A stretch of DNA of 64,000 nucleotides from Variovorax paradoxus (GTDB taxonomy: Bacteria > Pseudomonadota > Gammaproteobacteria > Burkholderiales > Burkholderiaceae_C). Positions 24,775 to 32,520 of the stretch are shown piece after piece (the first letter of the stretch is position 1; each line of letters begins with the position of its first letter). Made by a program: the position numbers and the translations under genes. The notes beneath the pieces were generated by a model. It was not told the origin of the DNA. It worked only from the letters and a program-made list of their open reading frames with translations, and made no database searches. The DNA lies in NCBI RefSeq assembly GCF_902712855.1, contig NZ_LR743508.1, forward strand, positions 1,426,001 through 1,490,000, read 5' to 3'.

Positions 24775-26141
24775 GAAGAAGCAGGCTGTCGTCTGGCCGC
24801 AAGGGCGGCGGGCGGGCGCACGCTGGCGCGCCCGAAGATCTTTTCGCGCCAGGTGCCCTCGGCATAGGCGCGCTTGTGCAGGCCGCGGTGCTGCAGTTCG
24901 GGCACCACCAGCTCGACGAAATGCTCGAGGCCCTCCGGGCTCACCGTGCGCACGAGGTTGAAGCCGTCCACGCCCGCTTCCTGCACCCAGGCCTCGATCT
25001 CGTCGGCCACCTGCGCGGGCGTTCCCACCACCGGTGCGTGCCGGCCGCCGAGCGGCATCTGCGCGAGCAGCTGGCGCACCGTGGGTGCTTCGCTGTGCCG
25101 CCGCAGCGACGCGACCGAACTCTGGATCGCATCGGCACTGCCCCCGGTCACCGGGTCGTCCGGGCCGTGGCGCGACAGGTCGACACCGATGGCGCTGGCG
25201 AACTGCACCAGGCCCGCTTCGGGGCGCGCGTAGCGGCGATAGTCCTCGTAGCGCGCTTGCGCCTCGTCTTCGGTGCGGCCGGTGACCACTTGCAGCGTGG
25301 TCACGAAGCGGGCCTGCGACGGGTCGCGGCCGGCCTCGGCCATCGCGGCCCGGAGCTTGCGCACCACGGCTGCCGTCGCCTGCAGGCCCTGGTTGGGCAC
25401 GAACACGATCTCGGCATGGCGTGCCGCGAAGGCGGTGCCGCGAGCGGAGGCTCCGGCCTGGAACAGCAGCGGCGTGCGCTGCGGCGACGGCTCGCAGGGA
25501 TGCACCGCATCGAGCGTGTAGAACGGGCCCTCGTGATGGATGGGGCGCACCTTCGCCGGGTCGGCGTAGATGCCGCGTTCACGATCGGCGACCACCGCGT
25601 CGTCGTCCCAGCTCGATTCCCACAGGCGGTAGACCAGGTCCATGAATTCGTCGGCGCGGTCGTAGCGCTGGTCATGGCCCGCGGTGGCCTTGTCGCCGCG
25701 CGCACGCGCGGCGCTGTCGAGGAACCCGGTGACGATGTTCCAGCCGATGCGCCCCTCGCTCAGGTGGTCGAGCGTGGACATGCGCCGCGCGAACGCGTGC
25801 GGCTGCTCGGCGGAAATGGTGGCGGTGATGCCGAAGCCGAGGTGCCGCGTGACGCCGGCCATGGCGCCGACAAGCACCGCAGGGTCGTTGATGGGCAGCT
25901 GGATGGCGTCGCGCAGCGCCGCGTCGGCATTGCCGCCCCACACGTCGTACACGCCCGTGACGTCGGCCAGGAACAGGCCGTCGAACAGGCCGCGCTCCAG
26001 CGTGCGAGCCAGATCGAGCCAGTAGGGCAGGCGCTTGTAGCCGGTGGAACGGTCGCGCGGGTGGCGCCACAGGCCGTGCGAGATGTGGCCGACCGTGTTC
26101 ATGTCGAACGCGTTCAGCAGGATAGGGCGGCGGGAGGGCAT
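24771..26141 (-). CDS. FMN-dependent monooxygenase, NtaA/SnaA/DszA family (second copy)
   Basis: A 456-residue luciferase-fold monooxygenase, paralogous to the one at 11233 but clearly diverged. Landmarks are NAFDMNTVGHISHGLWRHPRD at the N-terminus, LFDGLFLADVTGVYDVWGG, MSTLDHLSEGRIGWNIVTG, PLLFQAGASARGTAFAARHAE and VDGFNLVRTVSPEGLEHFVELVVPELQ. It overlaps the SfnB/DszC-like gene by 4 bp and follows the TauD-type gene by 60 bp. By analogy with DszA it would take the sulfone or sulfoxide made by its partner and cleave the C-S bond. Confidence 0.88.
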   Translation of the reverse strand: MPSRRPILLNAFDMNTVGHISHGLWRHPRDRSTGYKRLPYWLDLARTLERGLFDGLFLADVTGVYDVWGGNADAALRDAIQLPINDPAVLVGAMAGVTRHLGFGITATISAEQPHAFARRMSTLDHLSEGRIGWNIVTGFLDSAARARGDKATAGHDQRYDRADEFMDLVYRLWESSWDDDAVVADRERGIYADPAKVRPIHHEGPFYTLDAVHPCEPSPQRTPLLFQAGASARGTAFAARHAEIVFVPNQGLQATAAVVRKLRAAMAEAGRDPSQARFVTTLQVVTGRTEDEAQARYEDYRRYARPEAGLVQFASAIGVDLSRHGPDDPVTGGSADAIQSSVASLRRHSEAPTVRQLLAQMPLGGRHAPVVGTPAQVADEIEAWVQEAGVDGFNLVRTVSPEGLEHFVELVVPELQHRGLHKRAYAEGTWREKIFGRASVRPPAALAARRQPASS

Positions 26142-26201
26142 GAGCGGGTCCGCGCGCCGCCCCTTGCGGGGCGCGCGTGTCTTCGGTGGGTTCGGCGTCG
26201 C

Positions 26202-27143
26202 TCAGTAGGGGCGGCTGCCCGACAGGCTGATGCGCTTCAGCAGCCGGCGTTCGCCGTTGTCGAAGGCGCTGCGCGCATGCAGCGTCGCCTGGTTGTCCCA
26301 GTACACGATGTCGCCCACCGACCAGCGGTGCGTGTAGGCGAAGCGCGGTTGCAGCAGGTGCCTGCGCAGCCGGGCGACCAGCGCCGCGCCGTACTGCGGC
26401 TCCACGCCCACGATCTCCACTTCGGTCTTCTCGCCGAGGTGCAGGATGCGCCGCCCGCTGTCGGGATGCGTGCGCACCAGCGGATGCACTTCGAAGGGCT
26501 CCAGCGGCTCGATGTCGGGCGTGCGGTACAGCGGGAAGCCGGTGGGCAGCGGCTTGAGCTTGCGCAGGAACGGGTTGTAGGTGATGAGCCTGAGATCGGC
26601 GATCTCGCGCTGCGTGCCCGTGTCGAGCGAGTCCCAGGCGGCCGCGAGGTTGAACCACGTGGTGTCGCCGCCTTCGGACGGCACCTCGATGCCGTAGAGC
26701 AGCGAACCCGACGAGGGCACCGGGGTCCAGTGGTGGTCGGCGTGCGCGGCCAGTTCGTCGTGCCCGAGCACGCCGCCGGCGAGGTTCGACACATGCACGA
26801 TGTCGGGCGTGTTGCCGCCGTAGGGGTCGGAGCCGAGCACCGGCACGTTCGCGGGCGGCCGGAACACGCTGCCGAAGTAGCTGGCCAGCCGCTCGAACTG
26901 CGCGTCGTCCAGCTGCTGGCGCTTGAAGACCAGCACATGGCGCTCGAGCAGCGCGCGCTTCAGCGCCAGCACCTCGTCGGCGCGCAGGGGCCGCGTGGCG
27001 TCGAGGCCCGTGACCTCCGCGCCGAGTGCGGCGTTGATGGGCGCGATACGGAAGGTTTCGGCGGCGCTTGCGGTCCTGCCGGACTGCGCAGCGGATGGCG
27101 CGACGGGCGGCGCGGGTGGGGCGAGGGTATCGGTCAGGGACAT
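26202..27143 (-). CDS. TauD/TfdA-family Fe(II)/2-oxoglutarate dioxygenase
   Basis: A 313-residue non-heme iron oxygenase that couples 2-oxoglutarate decarboxylation to hydroxylation; TauD-type members release sulfite from taurine or related sulfonates. The facial triad appears as HAD in ELAAHADHHWTP (His and Asp) and the distal His in YWDNQATLHAR, with the 2-oxoglutarate-binding Arg supplied by the following RSAFDNGERRLLKRI segment. PLRADEVLALKRALLERHVLVFKRQ is the usual N-terminal block. The first 30 residues are Ala/Pro-rich. It is the first gene of the long minus-strand unit ending with the Dpp-like ATPases. Substrate unknown; alkanesulfonate is favoured by context. Confidence 0.9.
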   Translation of the reverse strand: MSLTDTLAPPAPPVAPSAAQSGRTASAAETFRIAPINAALGAEVTGLDATRPLRADEVLALKRALLERHVLVFKRQQLDDAQFERLASYFGSVFRPPANVPVLGSDPYGGNTPDIVHVSNLAGGVLGHDELAAHADHHWTPVPSSGSLLYGIEVPSEGGDTTWFNLAAAWDSLDTGTQREIADLRLITYNPFLRKLKPLPTGFPLYRTPDIEPLEPFEVHPLVRTHPDSGRRILHLGEKTEVEIVGVEPQYGAALVARLRRHLLQPRFAYTHRWSVGDIVYWDNQATLHARSAFDNGERRLLKRISLSGSRPY

Positions 27144-27214
27144 GGTGTGGCGTCTTCGGCGCGATGCAATGGCTTGAATGCTAGGAAAGTTCGCGTTCGT
27201 CGCATGCGCCCATT

Positions 27215-27232
27215 GCGCATGTGCATATGCGC
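27215..27232. promoter_or_regulatory. near-palindrome upstream of the dioxygenase operon
   Basis: GCGCAT-GTGCAT-ATGCGC, 72 bp upstream of the TauD-type start; the shorter GCGCAT-GCAT-ATGCGC occurs at 32305-32320 in front of the SsuA-like lipoprotein. The shared core GCATATGC also forms the right part of the 29-bp element, so this is a plausible variant site for the same Cbl/SsuR-like regulator, whose gene ends just 44 bp away (inference). Confidence 0.5.
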
Positions 27233-27275
27233 AAACCTCGTTTGGGCCGCGCGGCCGGTGCGAGGGCGCTCAGGT

Positions 27276-28211
27276 TCAGGCGTCGTTCGCCGCGGCCGCG
27301 GCGAGTTCGATCGCGGGGCGCGCCAGGTCGGGCGCGAAGCATTCGATGAAGGCATACACATAGCTGCGCATGTAGCCGCCGCGGCGCACCGCGATCCGGG
27401 TCTGGTTCACGCCGAACAGGTGGCCTGCGTCGAGCGCGCCGAGCTGCACGTCGCGCACCGGGTCGCAGGCGAGGTCGGCCACGATGCCCACGCCCATGCC
27501 GAGCGCGACGTAGGTCTTGATGACGTCCGCGTCCATCGCGGCCAGCACGATCTCGGGCGCGAGGCCTTCCCGCTCGAAGGCCTCGTCGATGCGCGAGCGG
27601 CCGCTGAGGCCGGTGTCGTAGGTGATGAGTGGCCAGGCCGCAAGCCCGGCCAGCGTGAGGGGCCCGGTCGCGCGCAGCAGCGGATGCCCCAGGGGCGCGA
27701 TGACCGCATGGCGCCAGCAGCGGCACGGCAGCGCGAGAAGCTGCGCATGGCCTGCCAGCGCTTCGGTCGCGATGCCCACGTCGGCCTCGCCGTCCTGCAG
27801 CATCTGCGCCACCTGCCTGGGAGAGCCCTGGTGCAGGTGCAGGCGCACGCCGGGAAAGCGCAGGCGGAACTCCTGCACCGCGGGCGGCAGTGCATAGCGC
27901 GCCTGCGAATGGGTGGCGGCCACCGACAGCACGCCCTGCTGCTGTGCAAGGTAGGCGTGCCCGGCCTGCTGCAGGTGCCGGCTCTCGGCGAGCACGCGCT
28001 CGATGATCGGCAGCAGGTGGTCGCCCGGCGGCGTGAGGCCGGTGAGCCGCTTGCCCGAGCGAACGAACAGCTCGATGCCGAGCTCCTGCTCCAGGTCGCG
28101 GATCTGCCGGCTCACGCCGGACTGCGAGGCGCGCAGCGTCTGCGCGGCCTCTGTCAAATTGAAGCCGCTGCGCACGGTTTCCCGCACGGAACGCAATTGC
28201 TGGAAGTTCAT
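27276..28211 (-). CDS. cbl: Cbl/SsuR-like LysR regulator (CysB family)
   Basis: A 311-residue LysR regulator of the CysB/Cbl branch, which senses sulfate-starvation metabolites such as adenylylsulfate or acetylserine and activates sulfonate-use genes. The N-terminus MNFQQLRSVRETVRSG, NLTEAAQTLRASQSGVSRQI and LFVRSGKRLTGLTPPG match Cbl almost residue for residue over the winged helix, more closely than CysB. The effector domain follows from about residue 90. It lies in the centre of the organosulfur island, between the two halves it presumably controls. Its own upstream region holds copy 3 of the 29-bp element, suggesting autoregulation. Confidence 0.9.
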   Translation of the reverse strand: MNFQQLRSVRETVRSGFNLTEAAQTLRASQSGVSRQIRDLEQELGIELFVRSGKRLTGLTPPGDHLLPIIERVLAESRHLQQAGHAYLAQQQGVLSVAATHSQARYALPPAVQEFRLRFPGVRLHLHQGSPRQVAQMLQDGEADVGIATEALAGHAQLLALPCRCWRHAVIAPLGHPLLRATGPLTLAGLAAWPLITYDTGLSGRSRIDEAFEREGLAPEIVLAAMDADVIKTYVALGMGVGIVADLACDPVRDVQLGALDAGHLFGVNQTRIAVRRGGYMRSYVYAFIECFAPDLARPAIELAAAAANDA

Positions 28212-28298
28212 CGGCAGTTCGGCGTGTGGGTTGTCTCTGTGCAGATCACCGGGAAGCCCCGCTGGCCTGCAGAGTGTGGGCGGAGCGCGCCGACGCGG

Positions 28299-28327
28299 CC
28301 AAAGAACGAATGCGGCTATGGATATGC
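28299..28327 (-). promoter_or_regulatory. 29-bp sulfur-island promoter element, copy 3
   Basis: CCAAAGAACGAATGC...GATATGC, 88 bp upstream of the Cbl-like gene. Only the two ends match copies 1 and 2 (CCAAAGAA at one end, TA-GC at the other), but the spacing is identical, 29 bp overall with 21 bases from the GCATA start to TTCTTTGG on the coding strand. Confidence 0.5.
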
Positions 28328-28371
28328 GGGATAACGGGGCGGTGGCCGAGGTCCGGCAACCGCCCCGACGC

Positions 28372-29334
28372 TCAGGAATGGCAGACCAGCCCGTCCTTCA
28401 GCAGCGTGATCTCGAACTGCAGGTTGCCCGCACGCGCGCTGCGCGCCCTGGCCAGCGTGCCGTCGGCTTGCCAGCGGCGAAGCGCGGCGGCGATGTAGTC
28501 GCGCGACACCGCATCGCCTTCGGCCAGCCGCACCGAGGCATCGGCGCGCGGAACCAGCCCCCGCGCGAGCGGCCTGTAGAAGCGCCACTCCTCGTTGCGC
28601 ATCAGCCGCTGCAGCACCTCGCCATCTTCGGCCAGGGCCGCGCATTCGCCCGCCATGAAGGCCGAGGCCGCATGCACCGACGACGGGTAGCTGCGCGGCT
28701 GGGCGCCATAGCGTTGCGCCACGGCGCCCGCATAGCCGGAGCCCTCGCCCACGCAGACCGATGCGCCGCGCAGGGCCGTCTCGTCCTGCACCCGGCCGCG
28801 GCGCAGCGCCACCACCTCGCCGCGGCCGGTGTCGTAGCTGCCCGGCGCCGCGGCAATGCCCTGCTGCGGCGCCGCGTCGTCGGAGACGCCCGCCACGAGC
28901 AGGTCGACGCGGCCGTTGCGCAGGGCCGATTCGCGCTCTTCGGGTGCGAGGCCTACCAGTTGCAGCCGCACGCCCAGCGAATCGGCAAGCCGGCGCGCCA
29001 GCGCGGCGTCGAAGGCATCGGGCTCGGGCGGTGTCGGTGCCTCGGGTGGCGCCGGACGCGGATAGCGGCGCACGCCCACGCGCAGTTCGCCGCGCGCTGT
29101 CGCGTGCGCGAGCACGGGGCCCTTGGGCAACGCGGCCAGCGGCGGCGCGGTGTCCAGCAGCCGCAGCCAGCCGAGCGAGGCCGGCAGCCGTGCATCGCCC
29201 GGGTCCGTGAAGGCCCACGAGCCGCCGATGCCGCCGAGCACCGCGAGCGCCAGCGCCGCGGCTGCGACCGTGCCCGCTGCGACACGGGACGCGCGCCGGC
29301 GGTCGGCCGGGCCGGATGCGGCTTCATTCATCAA
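28372..29334 (-). CDS. membrane-anchored family 3 solute-binding protein
   Basis: A 320-residue protein with an N-terminal hydrophobic span (about residues 19-42, VAAGTVAAAALALAVLGGIG) and no obvious cleavage site, followed by a periplasmic-binding-protein domain starting at GELRVGVRRYPRP. DAFDAALARRLADSLGVRLQLV and VDLLVAGVSDD are family 3 traits, as is the tail ALRRWQADGTLARA. It overlaps the permease gene by 11 bp and is the last gene of an operon whose first gene already encodes a binding protein. Its fold class (amino-acid type) does not match the SsuC-type permease beside it, so it may be a sensor or accessory receptor. Confidence 0.75.
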   Translation of the reverse strand: MMNEAASGPADRRRASRVAAGTVAAAALALAVLGGIGGSWAFTDPGDARLPASLGWLRLLDTAPPLAALPKGPVLAHATARGELRVGVRRYPRPAPPEAPTPPEPDAFDAALARRLADSLGVRLQLVGLAPEERESALRNGRVDLLVAGVSDDAAPQQGIAAAPGSYDTGRGEVVALRRGRVQDETALRGASVCVGEGSGYAGAVAQRYGAQPRSYPSSVHAASAFMAGECAALAEDGEVLQRLMRNEEWRFYRPLARGLVPRADASVRLAEGDAVSRDYIAAALRRWQADGTLARARSARAGNLQFEITLLKDGLVCHS

Positions 29335-30151
29335 GGCTCAATCCCCGGCGCCAGCGCAGCAGCCTGCGCTCCAGCAGCGCGAGCAGGTAGTTCAGCAGCA
29401 GGCCCAGCACCGCGAGCATCAGGATGCCGGCGTACATCGTCGGGATCTGGAAGGTCTCCTGCGAATTGAGCGTGAGGAACCCGAGCCCGGAGTGCGCGCC
29501 GATCATTTCCGCCGCCACCAGCGCCGTGATGCTGTAGGCGCCTGCCAGCCGCACGCCGGTGAAGATCGACGGCAGCGACGCGGGCAGCACCACCTTGAAG
29601 AAGACGAAGCGGCGCGACGCACCCATCGACAGCGCGGAGTTCACCAGCAAGCGGTCGACCTGCTTCACGCCGCTCACCGTGCTCAGCAGCACCGGCCAGA
29701 AGGAGGCCCAGAAGATGATCGCCACCTTCGACAGCTCGCCGATGCCCAGGAACAGGATGAACACCGGGAACAGGGCGAACGCCGAGGTCTGGCGGAACAG
29801 CTGCAGCACCGGATCGACGATGGCCGCGAGCCGCCTGAAGCCGCCGATGAGCAGTCCCAGCACCACGCCCGCCGCGCTGGCCAGCACCAGCCCCCACAGC
29901 GAACGCTGCAGGCTGGCGGCGACGTGCTTCCAGAGCTGGTTGTTGTCGACGAGCTGGCCGATGGCGGCGAGCACCGCCGAAGGCGGGCTCAGGTAGGCAT
30001 CGCTCACGATGCCCAGGCGCGGCAGTGCCTCCCACAGCAGGAGGAACAGCACGATGCCGATGCCGCGTTCGGCCCAGCGGAGGGCGCCGCGCGCGAATCC
30101 GGGGAGGCGGGCGGGATGGCGGGCCTTGGGTGCTTCGAGGACGGCGCTCAT
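29324..30151 (-). CDS. sulfonate/nitrate-type ABC transporter permease (SsuC/TauC-like)
   Basis: A 275-residue permease with six spans. The EAA loop is SALSMGASRRFVFFKVVLPASLPSI (about 178-203), followed by FTGVRLAGAYSITALVAAEMIG, typical of SsuC/TauC. The N-terminal 30 residues are cytoplasmic and basic. It is separated from the ATPase gene by 154 bp containing imperfect palindromes, and overlaps the binding-protein gene after it. Partner of the ATPase at 30306 and the lipoprotein receptor at 31129. Confidence 0.9.
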   Translation of the reverse strand: MSAVLEAPKARHPARLPGFARGALRWAERGIGIVLFLLLWEALPRLGIVSDAYLSPPSAVLAAIGQLVDNNQLWKHVAASLQRSLWGLVLASAAGVVLGLLIGGFRRLAAIVDPVLQLFRQTSAFALFPVFILFLGIGELSKVAIIFWASFWPVLLSTVSGVKQVDRLLVNSALSMGASRRFVFFKVVLPASLPSIFTGVRLAGAYSITALVAAEMIGAHSGLGFLTLNSQETFQIPTMYAGILMLAVLGLLLNYLLALLERRLLRWRRGLSLDE

Positions 30152-30305
30152 TGGAAAACCTCTGTGTTCGGGGTTTGCTCCCTCCGCCGCTGGGGAGGTT
30201 GGGGGTCGGCGGCTTGTCGAGCGGCATCGGCATCGGCATCGCGACGGCCGAATGCTTCCATCCCGGCCTTCTCCCAGGGGGGAAAGGAAAAGAAGCCGGG
30301 CGCGT

Positions 30306-31124
30306 TCATGGCAACGCCCTTGCTGGCCGCAGCTGCCGCTGCACGGGCTGCCCCAGCTGCACCTCGTCCTTCAGCACCTCCCACGCGCGATGCCGCAGGG
30401 CGGCGAACTCCGCCGTGTGGCGCAGTTCCGCGGAGCGCGGGCGTGCGAGCGGGATGTCGATGATGTCCTTGATGCGCCCGGGCCGCTGCGTCATCACGGC
30501 CACGCGGTCCGAAAGGTACACCGCCTCTTCCAGGCTGTGGGTGATGAACACGATGGTCTTGCGGTGCTGCTCCCAGATGCGCAGCAGCTCGCCCTGCAGC
30601 ACCTCGCGCGTCTGCGCGTCGAGCGCCGCGAAGGGCTCGTCCATCAGCAGCACGTCGGGCTCGTAGGCCAGCGAGCGCGCGATGGCCACGCGCTGCTTCA
30701 TGCCGCCAGAGATCTCGTGCGGGTAGCGCTCGCCGAAGCCCTGCAGGCCCACCAGCTCCAGGTACTCCTGCGCGGTGCGCCGGCGCGCGGCCTTGCCGAG
30801 GCCGCGAATCTCCAGCCCCACGGCGATGTTGTCGAGCACCGAAAGCCACGGAAAGAGCGCATAGCCCTGGAACACGACGCCCTGGTTGCGGTTGATGCCG
30901 GCAATGGGCTGGCCGTCGATGGCGATGTGCCCGCCGGTGCGCTCGGTGAGCCCGGCCAGGATGCCGAGAAAGGTCGACTTGCCGCAGCCCGAGGGGCCGA
31001 GCACCGAGAGGAACTCGCCCTCGCGCACTTCCAGGTCGAAGCCCTCGAGCACGCGCACGCGCTCGCTGGCGCCGCGCGCCGCATAGTCCATCCGCACACC
31101 GCGGGCCGAGATCTTGGTCTGCAT
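30306..31124 (-). CDS. sulfonate/taurine-type ABC transporter ATP-binding protein (SsuB/TauB-like)
   Basis: A 272-residue ATPase: Walker A GPSGCGKST, Q-loop VVFQGYALFPWLSVLDNI, signature ISGGMKQRVAIARSL, Walker B VLLMDEPFAALDAQTRE, and ITHSLEEAVYLSDRV. The start is 31124 (MQTKISARG), four bases after the receptor stop; the in-frame ATG at 31157 would overlap the receptor gene. Second gene of the four-gene operon. Confidence 0.92.
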   Translation of the reverse strand: MQTKISARGVRMDYAARGASERVRVLEGFDLEVREGEFLSVLGPSGCGKSTFLGILAGLTERTGGHIAIDGQPIAGINRNQGVVFQGYALFPWLSVLDNIAVGLEIRGLGKAARRRTAQEYLELVGLQGFGERYPHEISGGMKQRVAIARSLAYEPDVLLMDEPFAALDAQTREVLQGELLRIWEQHRKTIVFITHSLEEAVYLSDRVAVMTQRPGRIKDIIDIPLARPRSAELRHTAEFAALRHRAWEVLKDEVQLGQPVQRQLRPARALP

Positions 31125-31128
31125 CGGT

Positions 31129-32217
31129 TCAAGCCTTCGCGGCTTGCGGCTGTGCAAAAGGGTTGAACTCGTTGGTGTAGACCTCCTTCACGGAGATCTT
31201 GCCGGCCGGGATCTTTCCTTCGGACTGCAGGATGTCGACGTAGTACTGGATCGGCGGCTCGGTCACCACGAGGTCGTCCACGTAGGCATAGCGGTCGACG
31301 TTCTGCAGGTCCATGTTGATGCGCTTGGCCACCAGCTTGCGCGCTTCCTCGGGGTTGGCGTTGACCCAGTTGCCGGCCTTGGCCAGCGCCGTGACCACGT
31401 CGCGCACCGCCTCGGGATGCTCGCGTATGAACCTGCCGTGCGCGCTGTAGGGCGCCATGCCGCCCAGGCCGCCGTCGAGGTCGAAGTCGCTCCACAGCCG
31501 CACCAGCGCGTCGGCATGGTCGGCACGGCCCGAGAAGGGCGCGTGGATGATGGCCAGGTCGGTGTTGCGCGTGACCAGCGTCTGCTCGGCCTGCTCGTCG
31601 GGAATGACGACGAAGTTGATCTTGCTCACGTCCACGTCGTGCTGGCGCAGGTACTTCTTGGTGACGAACTCGGCGCAGGCGCCGAAGCTGTTGAAGCCGA
31701 TGGTCTTGCCCTCGAGGTCCTTCGGCGTGCGGATGCCGGAGTCCTTGCGCACGAAGTACTTCATGTGCGGCGCTTCCTGCAGCGTCTTGCCGCCCGCGGC
31801 CACCACCTTCAGGTCGGCACCGGAGGCGATGGCCGAGATCACCAGCGGCACCATGCGGCTGCCGAAGTCGATCTCGCCCGTGCCCACCAGCGGAATGATC
31901 TGCGGGGCGGCGATCTTGCCCACGTACTGCGGACGGGTGTTGGTGCCCTCGAAGTAGCCGAGCTGGTCGGCCAGGTAGATCAGGTCGAAGGAGGGGTTGT
32001 CGGGGTACTTGAAGGCGACCTTGTCGCCGGCCTTCTTCACCACCGCCGGGCCGCCGGCCGACGCGCTCCGGCCTTCGTCGCGCGAGCAGCCGGCGAGTCC
32101 CAGCGCACCGAGGCTGCCCAGCCCGCCGATGGCCGTCAGCGACGCGAAGGTCTTGAGCGCCAGGCGCCTCGAGGGCACGGCACGGGCGGGAATGCGGGAG
32201 GGCGACTCGATGGACAT
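31129..32217 (-). CDS. ABC transporter substrate-binding lipoprotein, SsuA/NMT1 class
   Basis: A 362-residue receptor. A twin-arginine-like SRRLALKTF precedes a hydrophobic stretch ending LGLAGCSRDEG, a lipobox, so the mature protein is probably lipid-anchored. The body contains the SsuA/NMT1 features FDLIYLADQLGYFEGTNTRPQYV, LVGTGEIDFGSRM, LEGKTIGFNSFGACAEFVTKKYL and AIIHAPFSGRADHADALVRL. Start 32217 (MSIESPSR) is preferred over 32265. First gene of a minus-strand operon, with copy 4 of the 29-bp element 73 bp upstream. Ligand not deducible; a sulfonate or sulfate ester is likely from context. Confidence 0.87.
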   Translation of the reverse strand: MSIESPSRIPARAVPSRRLALKTFASLTAIGGLGSLGALGLAGCSRDEGRSASAGGPAVVKKAGDKVAFKYPDNPSFDLIYLADQLGYFEGTNTRPQYVGKIAAPQIIPLVGTGEIDFGSRMVPLVISAIASGADLKVVAAGGKTLQEAPHMKYFVRKDSGIRTPKDLEGKTIGFNSFGACAEFVTKKYLRQHDVDVSKINFVVIPDEQAEQTLVTRNTDLAIIHAPFSGRADHADALVRLWSDFDLDGGLGGMAPYSAHGRFIREHPEAVRDVVTALAKAGNWVNANPEEARKLVAKRINMDLQNVDRYAYVDDLVVTEPPIQYYVDILQSEGKIPAGKISVKEVYTNEFNPFAQPQAAKA

Positions 32218-32289
32218 GGCGGCGCGCTCTACAAGGGAGCGTTCGAAGTGTTGGAAGGCCCGCATCGTAGGAAGCGCGGGCGCGTGCCA

Positions 32290-32318
32290 TCAACGAAGAA
32301 AACCGCGCATGCATATGC
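32290..32318 (-). promoter_or_regulatory. 29-bp sulfur-island promoter element, copy 4
   Basis: TCAACGAAGAAAACC...GCATATGC on the plus strand. The left end matches CCAAAGAAG at seven of nine positions, and the right half keeps GCGC, GC and the final TA-GC in register with copy 2. It overlaps the palindrome GCGCAT-GCAT-ATGCGC (32305-32320). It lies between divergent transcription units, so it may serve both. Confidence 0.5.
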
Positions 32319-32405
32319 GCCGCGCGGGATGGCGCGCGTGGCCGGCCGCAAATCCGGAAACCGAATCAGCGTATGCGATTTACGTGCTTCGCCCGGTGCG
32401 CCGGC

Positions 32406-32494
32406 CCGCCAAGAATGGCGGCTCTTGCCTTCGAGGGTGAGTGTCTCCTGGTCGCCGGAAAGCGGCGACGGTTCGCGGGCCCTTCGGGGCCCGC
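32406..32494 (+). promoter_or_regulatory. structured leader with three hairpins before the flavin monooxygenase
   Basis: Three perfect hairpins follow one another: CCGCCA-agaa-TGGCGG (32406-32421), GTCGCCG-gaaag-CGGCGAC (32451-32469) and GCGGGCCC-ttcg-GGGCCCGC (32475-32494), the last with a UUCG-type loop and followed by ACTTTT. It ends 26 bases before the monooxygenase ATG. Genes on the left are divergent, so a terminator here can only act on the monooxygenase transcript. An attenuator or riboswitch-like leader is the simplest reading; I match it to no known riboswitch class. Confidence 0.55.
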
Positions 32495-32520
32495 ACTTTT
32501 CCATCACCGGTCTCCAGCCC

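Noticed and set aside
21895..24867. 990-residue plus-strand frame across the receptor and SfnB-like genes
   Set aside because: Opposite strand to two strongly supported genes; composition is His/Arg/Ala-biased and motif-free.
24876..28334. 1152-residue plus-strand open frame
   Set aside because: GC-rich antisense artefact lying over a monooxygenase, a dioxygenase and a regulator gene.
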